This document shows positions 43,286 to 51,604 of a DNA stretch of 64,000 bases, in pieces. A model generated the notes under the pieces. It was not told where the DNA came from. It did no database searches and saw nothing but the letters and a program-made list of their open reading frames with translations. The DNA is taken from contig NZ_BSNY01000057.1 of assembly GCF_030160235.1 (NCBI RefSeq), positions 1-64,000 on the forward strand. Direction: 5' to 3'. Source of the stretch: Mesorhizobium huakuii. GTDB taxonomy: Bacteria > Pseudomonadota > Alphaproteobacteria > Rhizobiales > Rhizobiaceae. How positions within the stretch are numbered: position 1 is the stretch's first letter; each line of letters starts with the position of its first letter. The position numbers and the translations under genes are program-made.

Positions 43286-44014
43286 ATGTCATTTCTTGTG
43301 TCGCGGCGGTCGCTTTTGACCGGACTGTCGCTTGCTGGGGTCTCGGTGATCTCGGCCTGTGCCCAGATGCCCAGACAATCGATCGGCCTGGCCGCTTCTC
43401 TTGCTCCGCCGCCGCTTGAACCGGCACCGGAAAAGGCTCCGGTCGAAGATGCCGCGCCTGCAGCCCCGGCGTCGCCCGACTACGCCAGCATGTACAGCGC
43501 GGTCGAAGACGGCGGCCATGCGCTGCCAGCGATCCCCTTCAGCAAGGTCGACGAGCGGTTCCTGCGGCAGATCGTCGACGATCCGACAGGCGAAAAACCC
43601 GGCACGATCGTGGTCAACACGACCGACAAACACCTTTACTGGGTGCTCGAGGGCGGCAAGGCCATGCGCTATGGCGTTGGTCTCGGCCGCCAGGGCTATT
43701 CCTGGAAGGGCCGAGCGATCGTCCAGTGGAAACGCAAATGGCCGACCTGGACGCCGCCTTCGGCAATGATCCGCAGGGACCCGAAGCTGGAGAAATGGCG
43801 ACAGGGCATGCAGCCAGGCATCAGCAATCCGCTCGGGTCGCGCGCCCTGTACATCTTCAAGGACGGCGTCGACACGCTTTACCGGATTCACGGATCGCCG
43901 GACTGGAAGTCCATCGGCAAATCCGCGTCATCGGGCTGCGTGCGCATGTTCAACCAGGACGTCATGGATCTCTACAATCGCGTTCCCGGCAAGACGCCGC
44001 TTCTGGTTATCTAG
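43286..44014 (+). CDS. L,D-transpeptidase (YkuD/ErfK family), probable lipoprotein
   Basis: The 242-residue protein starts with SRRSLLTGLSLAGVSVISAC: a Tat-like twin Arg and a lipobox (ISAC), so it is probably an exported lipoprotein. The YkuD domain is clear: IVVNTTDKHLYWVLEGGKAMRYGV, then the catalytic IHGSPDWKSIGKSASSGCVRM with His, Ser and Cys. It cross-links peptidoglycan or links proteins to it in the periplasm. Length is normal for small ErfK proteins. The stop codon overlaps the first hairpin of a repeat element, so the element also forms its 3' end. Confidence 0.92.
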   Translation: MSFLVSRRSLLTGLSLAGVSVISACAQMPRQSIGLAASLAPPPLEPAPEKAPVEDAAPAAPASPDYASMYSAVEDGGHALPAIPFSKVDERFLRQIVDDPTGEKPGTIVVNTTDKHLYWVLEGGKAMRYGVGLGRQGYSWKGRAIVQWKRKWPTWTPPSAMIRRDPKLEKWRQGMQPGISNPLGSRALYIFKDGVDTLYRIHGSPDWKSIGKSASSGCVRMFNQDVMDLYNRVPGKTPLLVI

Positions 44015-44145
44015 AGCGGTTCGCCGTTTCATGGAAACGGCGAACCGCTCCAACTCTTTGTTTTAACGCAATTTCCAAGGGAAAGCGCTACGCGCTTTCC
44101 CGGGAAAACCGCTCACACTTTTTCCGGAATTGCTCTAAAGCAATT
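44014..44145. repeat. Three-hairpin intergenic repeat element of rhizobial type
   Basis: Hairpin 1 has perfect 17-bp arms GAGCGGTTCGCCGTTTC / GAAACGGCGAACCGCTC around ATG (44014-44050). Hairpin 2 has perfect 10-bp arms GGGAAAGCGC / GCGCTTTCCC (44079-44101). Hairpin 3 is AATTGC / GCAATT at 44128-44145. The left end touches the L,D-transpeptidase stop and the right end covers the emfourin stop. Words such as AGCGGTT and GAATTGCTCTA occur in many Rhizobiales intergenic repeats, from memory. Confidence 0.8.
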
Positions 44146-44416
44146 CGTCCTTTACGCAGTTCTTGAGCGCTTGCGGTACCATCGATTCGGGCACCTCGAC
44201 GGTGCTCGTCGCGTTGGCGGTTCGCTTGGTGATGCGATAGACAAATTCGTCCGGGTTCGGAGCAGATTTGACTTTTTGTGCAAGAAGATCCTCGACCGAG
44301 GACCGGTCCTTCGCGCTCAGGTCGGACATCGCGCACACACCCCGACTGCGGATGCGTGCGCTCGGTCCGCCGAATCCCGCAAAACCTCCCAGCCGCTCAA
44401 CGTCCAGTTTGTCCAT
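44135..44416 (-). CDS. Probable emfourin (protealysin inhibitor)
   Basis: The 93-residue protein shows the emfourin pattern: VERLGGFAGFGG at the N-terminus, LSAKDRSSVEDLL in the middle, then FVYRITKRTANATSTVEVPE and MVPQALKNCVKDEL, matching the family consensus FxYxxTV...VTVPE..VPxxLxxL. Emfourin is a slow-binding inhibitor of protealysin, an M4 metalloprotease. The gene is 22 nt downstream of an M4 protease gene on the same strand, the classical arrangement. Its stop lies within a repeat element. It has no signal peptide, consistent with cytosolic control of the protease. The name comes from pattern, not from a search. Confidence 0.78.
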   Translation of the reverse strand: MDKLDVERLGGFAGFGGPSARIRSRGVCAMSDLSAKDRSSVEDLLAQKVKSAPNPDEFVYRITKRTANATSTVEVPESMVPQALKNCVKDELL

Positions 44417-44438
44417 TTTTCACCCAGGGAAGCCCTGA

Positions 44439-45476
44439 TCAGAGGCCAACCTTCTTCCAGGCTTGGTCCACGGCGTTGATCACGGCCGCATTCCCGGCAT
44501 AGAGCTGCCCAGCCACCTTGCGCGTACGGTCGGCGAAGGCCCCCATCTTGAGATTTGGGGACGGCCCGTATCCGGTCATCGCCTTATACCATATCTGGCC
44601 GGCCTTTGCCCAACTATTACCGCCAATCGCCATCGCGGCGCTATAGAATGCCAAGTTCGGAATGCCGCTGCTATAGTGGGGATCCATGCCGGGTTGATAC
44701 TGCGTGTAATGTGTGGGTTGGGGTGCCAGGCAGTGCGGTGCCGCCGGGTTTGCCATGTCACGAAGACAGATATACCCCTTCGCGGTGGCGGCCGGGCCCA
44801 TAATGTCCTTACCGATGAGCCAGTCCGCCTGATTGACCGCCTGCGACGCCTGCCACTGCCGGAACATCGAGCCGAATACGTCCGAAAGGCTTTCGTTGAG
44901 GCCGCCGGGTTCGTTGGCGTATACCAGTTGCAAGGTATACTGGGTCACGCCGTGCGTGTTCTCATGCCCAACCACATCGTTACCCCTGGTGAAGTCGACG
45001 AAAATCTGTCCGTCGCCATCCCCGTAGGTCATCTGCGTGCCGTTCCAGAAGGCGTTGTTGTACTTGGAGCCGTAGTGGATTGACGAGATCAACGTCATCC
45101 CGGCGCCGTCAATGGAATTACGATTGAATATCTGAGAATAGAAACGCACCAGATCAGTCGTCACCGTAAACGCGGCTTTGGCCGTGGGATCGCCAGAACT
45201 CCCGGGATTCACGACGGGAGCACCAGGCAGCGTCTGGGTGTGATGGCAGTCATAGACGACGACGTTCGGCGGGCCGGGCAACTGGGCGGCTAGGCCAATT
45301 GGAGCGTTGCTCAGCCCAACACGTGTCACCTTGCGGGCCTGTTCGCGAAGCTTTCGGATCTCCGAGTCGAGAGCGGCGGTCTTTTCCAAGCCCTGGCGAA
45401 CGCCGGCACTAAAGCTATGATCCTTGGACAGGCGGACCAATACGTCGTGAGGCACGATCGTGCAATACTTACACAT
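44439..45476 (-). CDS. M4 family metallopeptidase, protealysin-like
   Basis: The 345-residue protease has no signal peptide and a short propeptide (IVPHDVLVRLSKD, the PPL-type motif) like protealysins. The thermolysin-type zinc site is HENTH (171-175), with the third ligand Glu195 in GGLNESLSDVFG and the active-site His267 in DPHYSSGIPNL. C-terminal helices (AFYSAAMAIGG...AGQIWYKAMTGY) complete the fold. HENTH replaces the usual HELTH. SD GGGAGGG lies 9 nt upstream of the ATG. It forms a two-gene operon with the emfourin gene. Its low-GC upstream region suggests acquisition. Confidence 0.88.
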   Translation of the reverse strand: MCKYCTIVPHDVLVRLSKDHSFSAGVRQGLEKTAALDSEIRKLREQARKVTRVGLSNAPIGLAAQLPGPPNVVVYDCHHTQTLPGAPVVNPGSSGDPTAKAAFTVTTDLVRFYSQIFNRNSIDGAGMTLISSIHYGSKYNNAFWNGTQMTYGDGDGQIFVDFTRGNDVVGHENTHGVTQYTLQLVYANEPGGLNESLSDVFGSMFRQWQASQAVNQADWLIGKDIMGPAATAKGYICLRDMANPAAPHCLAPQPTHYTQYQPGMDPHYSSGIPNLAFYSAAMAIGGNSWAKAGQIWYKAMTGYGPSPNLKMGAFADRTRKVAGQLYAGNAAVINAVDQAWKKVGL

Positions 45477-45815
45477 TTAAGTAACCCTCCCAAGTTGCCG
45501 ATCTAATATCTAGCATACCAATTATATTTACTCCAGCTAAATTTTAGATACCTGATATTCTGGCGGAAAATAGCCCTATTGTAAGGAAAACGTGTTAGGT
45601 TACAGAGACTTATCAAGTAGATATAACTTCCTCCCGGAGTTTCCGGAATCGCATTCACTGAAGAAATGCTGCATGCGAAGCCGACGAGGCGGCACTTGGG
45701 GTTCGAGATCGCACCCGCCTTTGGCGTTCGACCTGCCCGAGACGGGCTGTTGCCGGTGATCCGCAAGTGCTGCCAGTCGATAGCTGGTCCTAAGGCGCAT
45801 CGCGTTGAAACGGGT
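45477..45815. other. AT-rich intergenic region upstream of the M4 protease gene
   Basis: This 339-bp region should hold the M4 protease promoter near 45480-45600, where A/T runs are dense and there is no gene. The rest, 45650-45815, is GC-richer. I do not recognise a gene in any frame there, though a decayed one cannot be excluded. No hairpin or repeat is evident. Confidence 0.5.
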
Positions 45816-46325
45816 TCACTTGAAGCGCTTCAAGTCTTCGTTCTCCAAAACCGTTGCGTGCCTTTGGGCGACACGGGTCAGCGATCTTGCCGCGGCCTCC
45901 GCGTGGTCTATGCGCTGAAGAAACCGGCGCGCACGCGGAACGGGGTCGTATAGGTACTGGTCCGGACCAAGCATCTTTCGCTGGTTGAGTTCGGTCGTAT
46001 CGAGCAGATCGAAGTCGACTTTCACGATCGTGCAGTGCCACCCGGCGTTGCGCGAAGCCCAGCCTCTTTCATGGTGTTCGAGCAACCGCTCACGGACGGA
46101 ATAGCCATGGTAGTCGAAAGCGATCACGCCGTTCGTCACATAGATATGGTTTCCCGAAAAACCCTCGGCCGGGATGATCCGCTCCGCATGAAATCCTCCA
46201 AGCGGGGGATGCTCGAGGAAGGTGCCGGCGAGAATGGCGCATGCGCCGTAGCCAAAGAAGATGCGATCCGGCAGCGCCCATCGCTTTTCCGGATTTTTCT
46301 TGATGCCGTGCTTGAGGACATACAT
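45816..46325 (-). CDS. Conserved hypothetical protein (169 aa)
   Basis: I do not recognise this protein. It has a basic N-terminus (MYVLKHGIKKNPEKRWALPDR), a hydrophobic/Gly core (IFFGYGACAILAGTFLEHPPLGG), a mixed region (GNHIYVTNGVIAFDYHGYSVRERLL) and a C-terminal charged helix. There are no clear membrane segments or known catalytic motifs. The ATG lies one base after the stop of the upstream alpha/beta hydrolase, so they are probably one transcript. It ends at the AT-rich region of the protealysin patch. The pattern looks coding (continuous, hydrophobic core), hence the call. Confidence 0.65.
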   Translation of the reverse strand: MYVLKHGIKKNPEKRWALPDRIFFGYGACAILAGTFLEHPPLGGFHAERIIPAEGFSGNHIYVTNGVIAFDYHGYSVRERLLEHHERGWASRNAGWHCTIVKVDFDLLDTTELNQRKMLGPDQYLYDPVPRARRFLQRIDHAEAAARSLTRVAQRHATVLENEDLKRFK

Positions 46326-46326
46326 G

Positions 46327-47394
46327 TCAGGTCGGCGCGAGTTCGGCCTGGGCCTCCTTGATGTCAGCGCATTTGTCGGCCCCATAGGCATCGCCGGCAA
46401 TCCGCGCTTCCACCGTTCTGGCCATCGCTTCCAGATCGATATTCTTGCCGGCTACCTTCCCGATGGCGCCGACGACGAGGTCCGGGGCGATCCAGTCCGG
46501 CTTGTGGCCGAGATTGTGCACCCAGACGAGCTCGGCGCCCGGGATGTCGCGCGCCAGGCCGACGGAGTGGATATGGGCGTAGACGACTTTGTCGCGGTCG
46601 CCCGAAATGGCCACGGTCGGCGCGGTAATCTCTTTGTAGCGCGGGGCGGCGCCAAGCGCGTAGCGGTAGAGCCCGGCGACGTCGGTGGCGTTGGCGCGAA
46701 AGGCCGACGGCCGCAACACCAGCGGGATCGCGGCCGCGCCGAGATAGTCGTCCGGCACCTTGTTGGGCGAGAACACGCAGGTCGTTGCATCGGCCATTTG
46801 AAACGTGCCGGCAGGATAGGTGAGTGTTTCCGAGAAGAGCCGGCCGATCACCGGAACGGTGGTCAGATCGTAGTACCAGGACGTCGCGCCGCCCGGCCAG
46901 GGATGGGTCGCCGGGGCCAGGAAGACGAGACCAAGGGTCCTGTCGGCATGCTCGCGGCCGAAAGCCGCCGTCACCACGCCGCCGAAGGAATGGCCGACGA
47001 TGATTGCCTTCCTGATGCCGAGGCGGTCCATCAGGGCCGCGAGAGTATTGGCCTGCGCCGACGGATCCTCATTGTTGCCAGGCCCGCGCCCTGACCAGCC
47101 GTGCCCCGGCCGGTCGAAGAACAGCAATTCGGCGCGACCTTCGAGCAGCGGCCTGAGCGGCAGCATCTGATCCCCGAGATTGGCGCTGGCGCCATGGATG
47201 AAGACGATCGGCGGCAGGTCCGCATTGGTGGGGGCGGGAATGTGGACATAGTGGATGCGGGCGCCGCCGATATCGGCGAATTCGCCAATGGGCGGATTGC
47301 GGCGCTCGATCAGCCACGAGCCGACGCGGGTGACGCCGACCAGGGCAAAGACGAGTGCGAGGAGAAAGGCGAACGCGGCGGAGATCAGGTTCAT
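46327..47394 (-). CDS. Alpha/beta hydrolase with N-terminal membrane anchor
   Basis: The 355-residue protein starts with a hydrophobic helix (LISAAFAFLLALVFALVGV) that probably anchors it in the inner membrane. The hydrolase fold has the oxyanion strand IVFIHGASANLGDQ, the nucleophile elbow VGHSFGG (Ser near residue 139), the acid in AISGDRDKVV and the His in VHNLGHKPDW. It could be an esterase, haloperoxidase-like enzyme or acylhydrolase; the substrate is unknown. Its stop is one base before the next gene. A tandem-repeat hairpin lies upstream. Confidence 0.88.
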   Translation of the reverse strand: MNLISAAFAFLLALVFALVGVTRVGSWLIERRNPPIGEFADIGGARIHYVHIPAPTNADLPPIVFIHGASANLGDQMLPLRPLLEGRAELLFFDRPGHGWSGRGPGNNEDPSAQANTLAALMDRLGIRKAIIVGHSFGGVVTAAFGREHADRTLGLVFLAPATHPWPGGATSWYYDLTTVPVIGRLFSETLTYPAGTFQMADATTCVFSPNKVPDDYLGAAAIPLVLRPSAFRANATDVAGLYRYALGAAPRYKEITAPTVAISGDRDKVVYAHIHSVGLARDIPGAELVWVHNLGHKPDWIAPDLVVGAIGKVAGKNIDLEAMARTVEARIAGDAYGADKCADIKEAQAELAPT

Positions 47395-47431
47395 GCGGGG
47401 ATATACGGGGGTGGGACGGGATAAGTTTGGT

Positions 47432-47515
<84 letters not shown>

Positions 47516-47517
47516 TA

Positions 47518-48126
47518 CTAAATTCCTTCGCCGGCAAGCTCTTCCGAAAGCGTGGCGACCTGGTCCTGGGCGCTGCGCATCATCGGATAGATAGCGAGCA
47601 CCTTCTGCCAGGCCTCGAGCGCCGACTGCTTGTGGCCGGTCAGAGCCATGATCTGCGCCAGGCCCGACAGTGCGCCGAAATGGCGCGGCTCGAGCTGCAG
47701 CGTGTGGTCGATGTCGGACATCGACTTGCCGTAGTTCTTCATCATGAAATGCACCGTGGCACGCCGGTTCCAGCCTTCGGCATAGGTCGGCTGCAAGGTC
47801 ACCACCTGGTCGAGGAAATCGAGCGCGACGTCGAATTTCTGGTTGTCCATCGCCTTTTGCGACCACAGCATCATCAGGTCGATCGAAGCGCTGCCGGACT
47901 GGAACCATTCGCTCCAGATGTTGCCGGCGATGCGTTCGGCCGCCTTTTCGTTGCGTTCGCGCTTGAGATCGGAAAACAGCTTGTCGAGCCGGGCCTGTTT
48001 CGTCATCGGCGCGGCCGGAGCCTCAGGGGTAGCCGGCGCTGCCGGCTGATCGTCCGCGGCCCTGGCCGGCATGCTTGTGGCGCCGGAAACAAGCAGAGCT
48101 GTCAAAAATGCAAAAAGAATCCGCAT
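47518..48126 (-). CDS. Exported tetratricopeptide-repeat protein
   Basis: The 202-residue protein has a signal peptide (MRILFAFLTALLVSGATSMPARA) and a Pro/Ala-rich linker. A helical domain with three TPR-like units follows (FDVALDFLDQVVTLQPTYAEGWNRRATV; YGKSMSDIDHTLQLEPRHFGALSGLAQI; KQSALEAWQKVLAIYP). TPRs mediate protein contacts, here in the periplasm. There are no enzyme motifs. Similar small TPR proteins are common in rhizobia. It stands alone between the alpha/beta hydrolase gene and rpmJ; its stop lies just after the 47432 repeat. The partner is unknown. Confidence 0.85.
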   Translation of the reverse strand: MRILFAFLTALLVSGATSMPARAADDQPAAPATPEAPAAPMTKQARLDKLFSDLKRERNEKAAERIAGNIWSEWFQSGSASIDLMMLWSQKAMDNQKFDVALDFLDQVVTLQPTYAEGWNRRATVHFMMKNYGKSMSDIDHTLQLEPRHFGALSGLAQIMALTGHKQSALEAWQKVLAIYPMMRSAQDQVATLSEELAGEGI

Positions 48127-48234
48127 CGCCCGATCCTAGTCCCGGGCGGCGGGACAGCAAAGTGATTTTAGCGTGAGAAGGTCGGCAGGCCGACAAACAT
48201 CAAGGGCGGAGGCGAAAAGCCTCCGGCCGAAAGC

Positions 48235-48360
48235 TCAGCCCTGGCGCGCCTTGTAGCGCGGGGCGGTCTTGTTGATGATGTAAACGCGGCCCTTGCGGCG
48301 AACCAGCTGGTTGTCGCGGTGACGCGCCTTCAGCGCCTTGAGCGAATTCTTGATCTTCAT
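48235..48360 (-). CDS. rpmJ: 50S ribosomal protein L36 (type B, zinc-independent)
   Basis: The 41-residue protein matches the alphaproteobacterial L36 ([20 protein letters not shown] and [16 protein letters not shown]). It lacks the four zinc-binding Cys/His residues of the C+ type. I start at ATG 48360, because an extended upstream frame lacks L36 similarity. It is a single-gene unit with a structured 5' leader and a hairpin downstream (48208-48224). The product is part of the large ribosomal subunit. Confidence 0.97.
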   Translation of the reverse strand: MKIKNSLKALKARHRDNQLVRRKGRVYIINKTAPRYKARQG

Positions 48361-48379
48361 GGTCTTGCCTGTCGGTGTG

Positions 48380-48427
48380 GACCCGGTTCCGGGTCGAAAT
48401 TTTAAGGCGCGCCAGAAGACGCGCCTT
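48380..48427 (-). promoter_or_regulatory. Two hairpins in the 5' leader of rpmJ
   Basis: GACCCGGTTCCGGGTC (48380-48395) is a perfect short hairpin. AAGGCGCG (48404-48411) pairs with CGCGCCTT (48420-48427) around an 8-nt loop and is followed on the minus strand by AAAATTT. They lie 20-67 nt before the L36 start. They could be an attenuator or leader structure; on the plus strand the second resembles a terminator. Confidence 0.5.
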
Positions 48428-48591
48428 TTGAACGGTGGGTGGCTCATAAACGAGGAGCCTTGCCCATGTCAACCGCAAGCATGCTCCGCACCCGCATATC
48501 ATCAAATATCCGCCATGTCGGCCTTGCGGCATTGCGCGACCATGGGCCGGCTGGGATGATGCGGTGTATTTCAAGTGATTTGGGGACGATC

Positions 48592-49011
48592 ATGCGCCGA
48601 ATATTGCTGTCCGCCTGCCTTCTCGTCCTGGCGGGAACGTCCATCGTGCGTGCACAGGAATGCGACCGCTCCGACGACAGCCAGCAAATGATGAACATCT
48701 GTGCCGGCGAGGACTACCAGGCCGCCGACGCCAGGCTCAACCAGGCCTATCAGGACCTGATCAGTTCCGATGATGCCGACAGCAAGAGATTGCTGCAGGC
48801 GGCGCAGCGCGCCTGGATCACCTTCCGTGATGCCGAATGCGCGCATAGTACAGCCGCCAGCGCAGGCGGCTCCATCCACGCGATGGAGGTTTCGCAATGC
48901 CTGACCAGGCTGACCAATGACCGCATCAACCAGCTCGCCGCCTCGGCCAATTGCGCGGAAGGCGATGCGAGCTGCGCCAGTCCCGACCAGAACAGCGACG
49001 AGGTTCAATAG
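48592..49011 (+). CDS. Lysozyme inhibitor LprI family protein (DUF1311)
   Basis: The 139-residue protein has a signal peptide (MRRILLSACLLVLAGTSIVRA, cleaved before QECDRSDDSQQ). The LprI/DUF1311 domain shows MMNICAGEDYQAADARLNQAY and LLQAAQRAWITFRDAECA, with four conserved Cys for periplasmic disulfides. Mycobacterial LprI inhibits lysozyme; in most Proteobacteria the role is unknown. I start at ATG 48592, because the upstream frame has no signal. It is divergent from rpmJ and convergent with purK (11-bp gap). Confidence 0.88.
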   Translation: MRRILLSACLLVLAGTSIVRAQECDRSDDSQQMMNICAGEDYQAADARLNQAYQDLISSDDADSKRLLQAAQRAWITFRDAECAHSTAASAGGSIHAMEVSQCLTRLTNDRINQLAASANCAEGDASCASPDQNSDEVQ

Positions 49012-49022
49012 CTCGTCTTGAG

Positions 49023-50099
49023 CTAAGTACGGCGGCTGATGCGGGTGAAATGGCCCATCTTGCGGCCGGGCCGCGCCTCGGCCTTGCCATAGAGGTGCAG
49101 CATCAGATCGGGCTCGGCGAGCAGGGCGGGGACGCGCAGCACGTCGTCGCCGATCAAATTTTCCATCACGCAGTCGGAGTGACGCTCCGGGCTGCCGAGC
49201 GGCAGGCCGGCAACGGCGCGGATATGCTGCTCGAACTGCGAAACGACGCAAGCGGCCTCGGTCCAATGGCCTGAATTGTGGACGCGCGGCGCGATCTCGT
49301 TGGCCAGCAGCGAACCGTCGGCCAGCACGAAGAACTCGACACCGATGACGCCGACATAGTCGAGCGCCGACAGGATTTTTGCCGCAGCCGCTCGCGCCGC
49401 TTCAGCCGTTTCAAGTTTGAGGCTGGCTGGCAGGGTCGAGGTGTGGAGAATGCCGTGGCGGTGGACATTCTCGGCGGGGTCGTAGGCAGCCACGGCGCCG
49501 TCCAGGCCACGCGCCGCGATCACCGAAATCTCGCGCTCGAAAGGCACGAAGCTTTCCAGGATCAGCGGCACACTGCCCATCGCCTCGCAGGTGCCGGCGA
49601 AGCCGCCCGCTTCCATGTTGCGGAAGACGCGCTGGCCCTTGCCGTCATAGCCCATGCGCCGCGTCTTCAATATGCCGCTGCCGCTGAACGCCTTCAGCGC
49701 CGCCGTCAGTTCCTCGTCGGTGTCGACCGGACGAAAATCGGCGGTGGCGATGCCGATGCCGTTCAGGAATGTCTTTTCGCTCACCCGGTCCTGCGCCACG
49801 TCGAGCGCACGCGCCGGTGGGTAAACCGGCACCTTGGCGGCAAGCGCTTCCGCTGCAGCCACGGGGACGTTCTCGAATTCGTAGGTCACGACGGCACTTG
49901 CAGCCGCCAACACGGCAAGGGCGGCAGGGTCGTCATAGGCTGATGTAATCTGCCGGTTGGCAACTTGTGCCGCCGGGCAATCCGGCTGCGGTTCCAGGAC
50001 GATGGTGCGGTAGCCGAGGCGGGCGGCGGCCATCGCCAGCATGCGGCCGAGCTGGCCGCCGCCGATGATGCCGATGGTCGATCCGGCGGGCAGGCTCAC
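49023..50099 (-). CDS. purK: 5-(carboxyamino)imidazole ribonucleotide synthase
   Basis: The 358-residue ATP-grasp enzyme converts AIR, bicarbonate and ATP to N5-CAIR in purine synthesis. Visible are the N-terminal [21 protein letters not shown], the ATP-grasp segments [15 protein letters not shown] and [20 protein letters not shown], and the metal/ATP site [17 protein letters not shown]. The GTG start overlaps the purE stop (GTGA), so the two genes are coupled. It is the last gene of purEK, and its product feeds PurE directly. Confidence 0.96.
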   Translation of the reverse strand: MSLPAGSTIGIIGGGQLGRMLAMAAARLGYRTIVLEPQPDCPAAQVANRQITSAYDDPAALAVLAAASAVVTYEFENVPVAAAEALAAKVPVYPPARALDVAQDRVSEKTFLNGIGIATADFRPVDTDEELTAALKAFSGSGILKTRRMGYDGKGQRVFRNMEAGGFAGTCEAMGSVPLILESFVPFEREISVIAARGLDGAVAAYDPAENVHRHGILHTSTLPASLKLETAEAARAAAAKILSALDYVGVIGVEFFVLADGSLLANEIAPRVHNSGHWTEAACVVSQFEQHIRAVAGLPLGSPERHSDCVMENLIGDDVLRVPALLAEPDLMLHLYGKAEARPGRKMGHFTRISRRT

Positions 50100-50593
50100 G
50101 GCGTGTCCGTCGGTTCGTCGGCGACCTTGGCGGTCTGCGAGGCGCGCCAGGCATCGAGGCGCTGGGCAAGCTTGTCGTCGTAGAGCGCCAGCACGGCGGC
50201 TGCCAACAGGGCCGCATTGGCCGCACCGGCCTTGCCGATGGCCAGTGTGCCCACCGGAATGCCGGCCGGCATCTGGACTATGGAGAGCAAAGAATCCTGC
50301 CCCGACAGCGCCTTCGATTCCACCGGCACGCCGAACACCGGCAGCGGTGTCATCGCCGCCGTCATGCCGGGCAGGTGCGCGGCACCGCCGGCGCCGGCGA
50401 TGATGACCTTGTAGCCGGCGGCCTTGGCGCCCTTGGCGAATTCATAGAGCCGGTCGGGCGTGCGATGCGCGGAGATGATCAGGCGCTTGTGCGGGACGCC
50501 AAGCGCCTCCAGCGTTTCGGCCGCCTGGCGCATCGTCGCCCAGTCGGACTGGCTGCCCATGATGATGGCGACGTCGGCGCGTTGATCGTTCAA
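50096..50593 (-). CDS. purE: 5-(carboxyamino)imidazole ribonucleotide mutase
   Basis: The 165-residue enzyme rearranges N5-CAIR to CAIR. Class I PurE motifs are seen: [14 protein letters not shown] at the N-terminus, [23 protein letters not shown] with the catalytic His, and [26 protein letters not shown] place the start at TTG 50593, with GGGGAG a few nt upstream; an ATG occurs only inside the substrate loop (MGSQSD). It is the first gene of purEK and overlaps purK. Homo-octamer formation is expected from the family. Confidence 0.95.
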   Translation of the reverse strand: MNDQRADVAIIMGSQSDWATMRQAAETLEALGVPHKRLIISAHRTPDRLYEFAKGAKAAGYKVIIAGAGGAAHLPGMTAAMTPLPVFGVPVESKALSGQDSLLSIVQMPAGIPVGTLAIGKAGAANAALLAAAVLALYDDKLAQRLDAWRASQTAKVADEPTDTP

Positions 50594-50692
50594 GCCTGTT
50601 GCTCCCCGGCGACAAAGGCGCGCCTTAGCGGAATTCGCGCGGGGCCGCAAGGATATCAGGCCATCGGCGGGAGCCGACGGCCACAATCCAGC

Positions 50693-51604
50693 CTAAACCG
50701 CCGCCTTGCGGAAGCGGGCGACGAAGTCGTCGAGCTCGGGGCGTTCCATGTCGGAGATCGCCCAGTAGGAGAAGGCGCCGTCGCTCCAGTGCACCATCGA
50801 GAAGCCGCCGGACGAAAGGTCGTCGGGCTGGGCGGTCTTGCCGCCCTGCTGCGGTTCGGCGACCAGCGTGATCAGGTGCTCGCGGTGGCGGTAGACCAGG
50901 GCGGGCACCGGCCGGCCGGATATCACCTCGACCCGGCCGCCGATCAGCGCGTAGCCGTCCTGGGCAAGGTCGGGCGCCGGCGGCGAGACGCCGATGCGAG
51001 CGTCGAGCCAGGGCTTGACGGTGTGGCGGTCGGACGAGACGATGTCGATCGGGCTCGCGGCAAGCAGGCTGCGGCGATGGCCGCTGGCGACCGCGGCGGC
51101 AAAGCCGTCATCCACGCCGCTCTGCATCACCCATTGCGTCGCCCCGCTGGCCAGCACCGCGCTGATCATGATCGACGCGGCCATGGCGCGCCAGTCGAAC
51201 GAGCCGAAGCGGCCCGCTCTCGGCGATGGCCGCGCCTGGGAAGGACGTGTCCCGGCTTCCCGTCTCTGGCCGCCGCCAGCGCCCGCAACCAATCCCGGCA
51301 GCGCCAAGGTCGAGCCCCCCTGCGGCTCGGCGGCCTCGGCTGGCGCCTGCTGTTCGGCGCCTGCCATGCCGATCGCCGCGATGCGCGCCCGAAAGGCATC
51401 GCTGACATCCGGCCGCGGCAAGCGGCTGACCGCGCCTTGCAAGGCGACAATGCGGGCATGCTCGGCGGCAAGCCTGGGGTCGGCGGCGATGCGACGCTCC
51501 ACGGCAAGAGCGGCCGCCGCATCAAGTTCACCATCGACAAGTGCATGGATCATCAGTCTGAACCCTTCAGGATCATTGGGCAGTCCGTCGTCATGGTTGC
51601 TCAT
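50693..51604 (-). CDS. Membrane-bound anti-sigma factor
   Basis: The 303-residue protein starts with an anti-sigma-like cytosolic region (LMIHALVDGELDAAAALAVERRIAADPRLAAEHARI), as in the RskA/ECF26 anti-sigma group, where DGELD is typical. A Pro/Ala-rich linker and one membrane segment follow (MAASIMISAVLASGATQWVM), then a periplasmic domain. It should bind and hold the ECF sigma encoded upstream. The start overlaps the sigma stop (ATGA). The signal sensed is unknown; in Sinorhizobium, related systems respond to sulfite or taurine metabolism, which is inference here. Confidence 0.85.
   Translation of the reverse strand: MSNHDDGLPNDPEGFRLMIHALVDGELDAAAALAVERRIAADPRLAAEHARIVALQGAVSRLPRPDVSDAFRARIAAIGMAGAEQQAPAEAAEPQGGSTLALPGLVAGAGGGQRREAGTRPSQARPSPRAGRFGSFDWRAMAASIMISAVLASGATQWVMQSGVDDGFAAAVASGHRRSLLAASPIDIVSSDRHTVKPWLDARIGVSPPAPDLAQDGYALIGGRVEVISGRPVPALVYRHREHLITLVAEPQQGGKTAQPDDLSSGGFSMVHWSDGAFSYWAISDMERPELDDFVARFRKAAV

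Noticed and set aside
45666-45953. Plus-strand 95-codon frame near the protealysin gap
   Set aside because: It overlaps the better-supported 169-aa gene on the minus strand and lacks a domain or SD.
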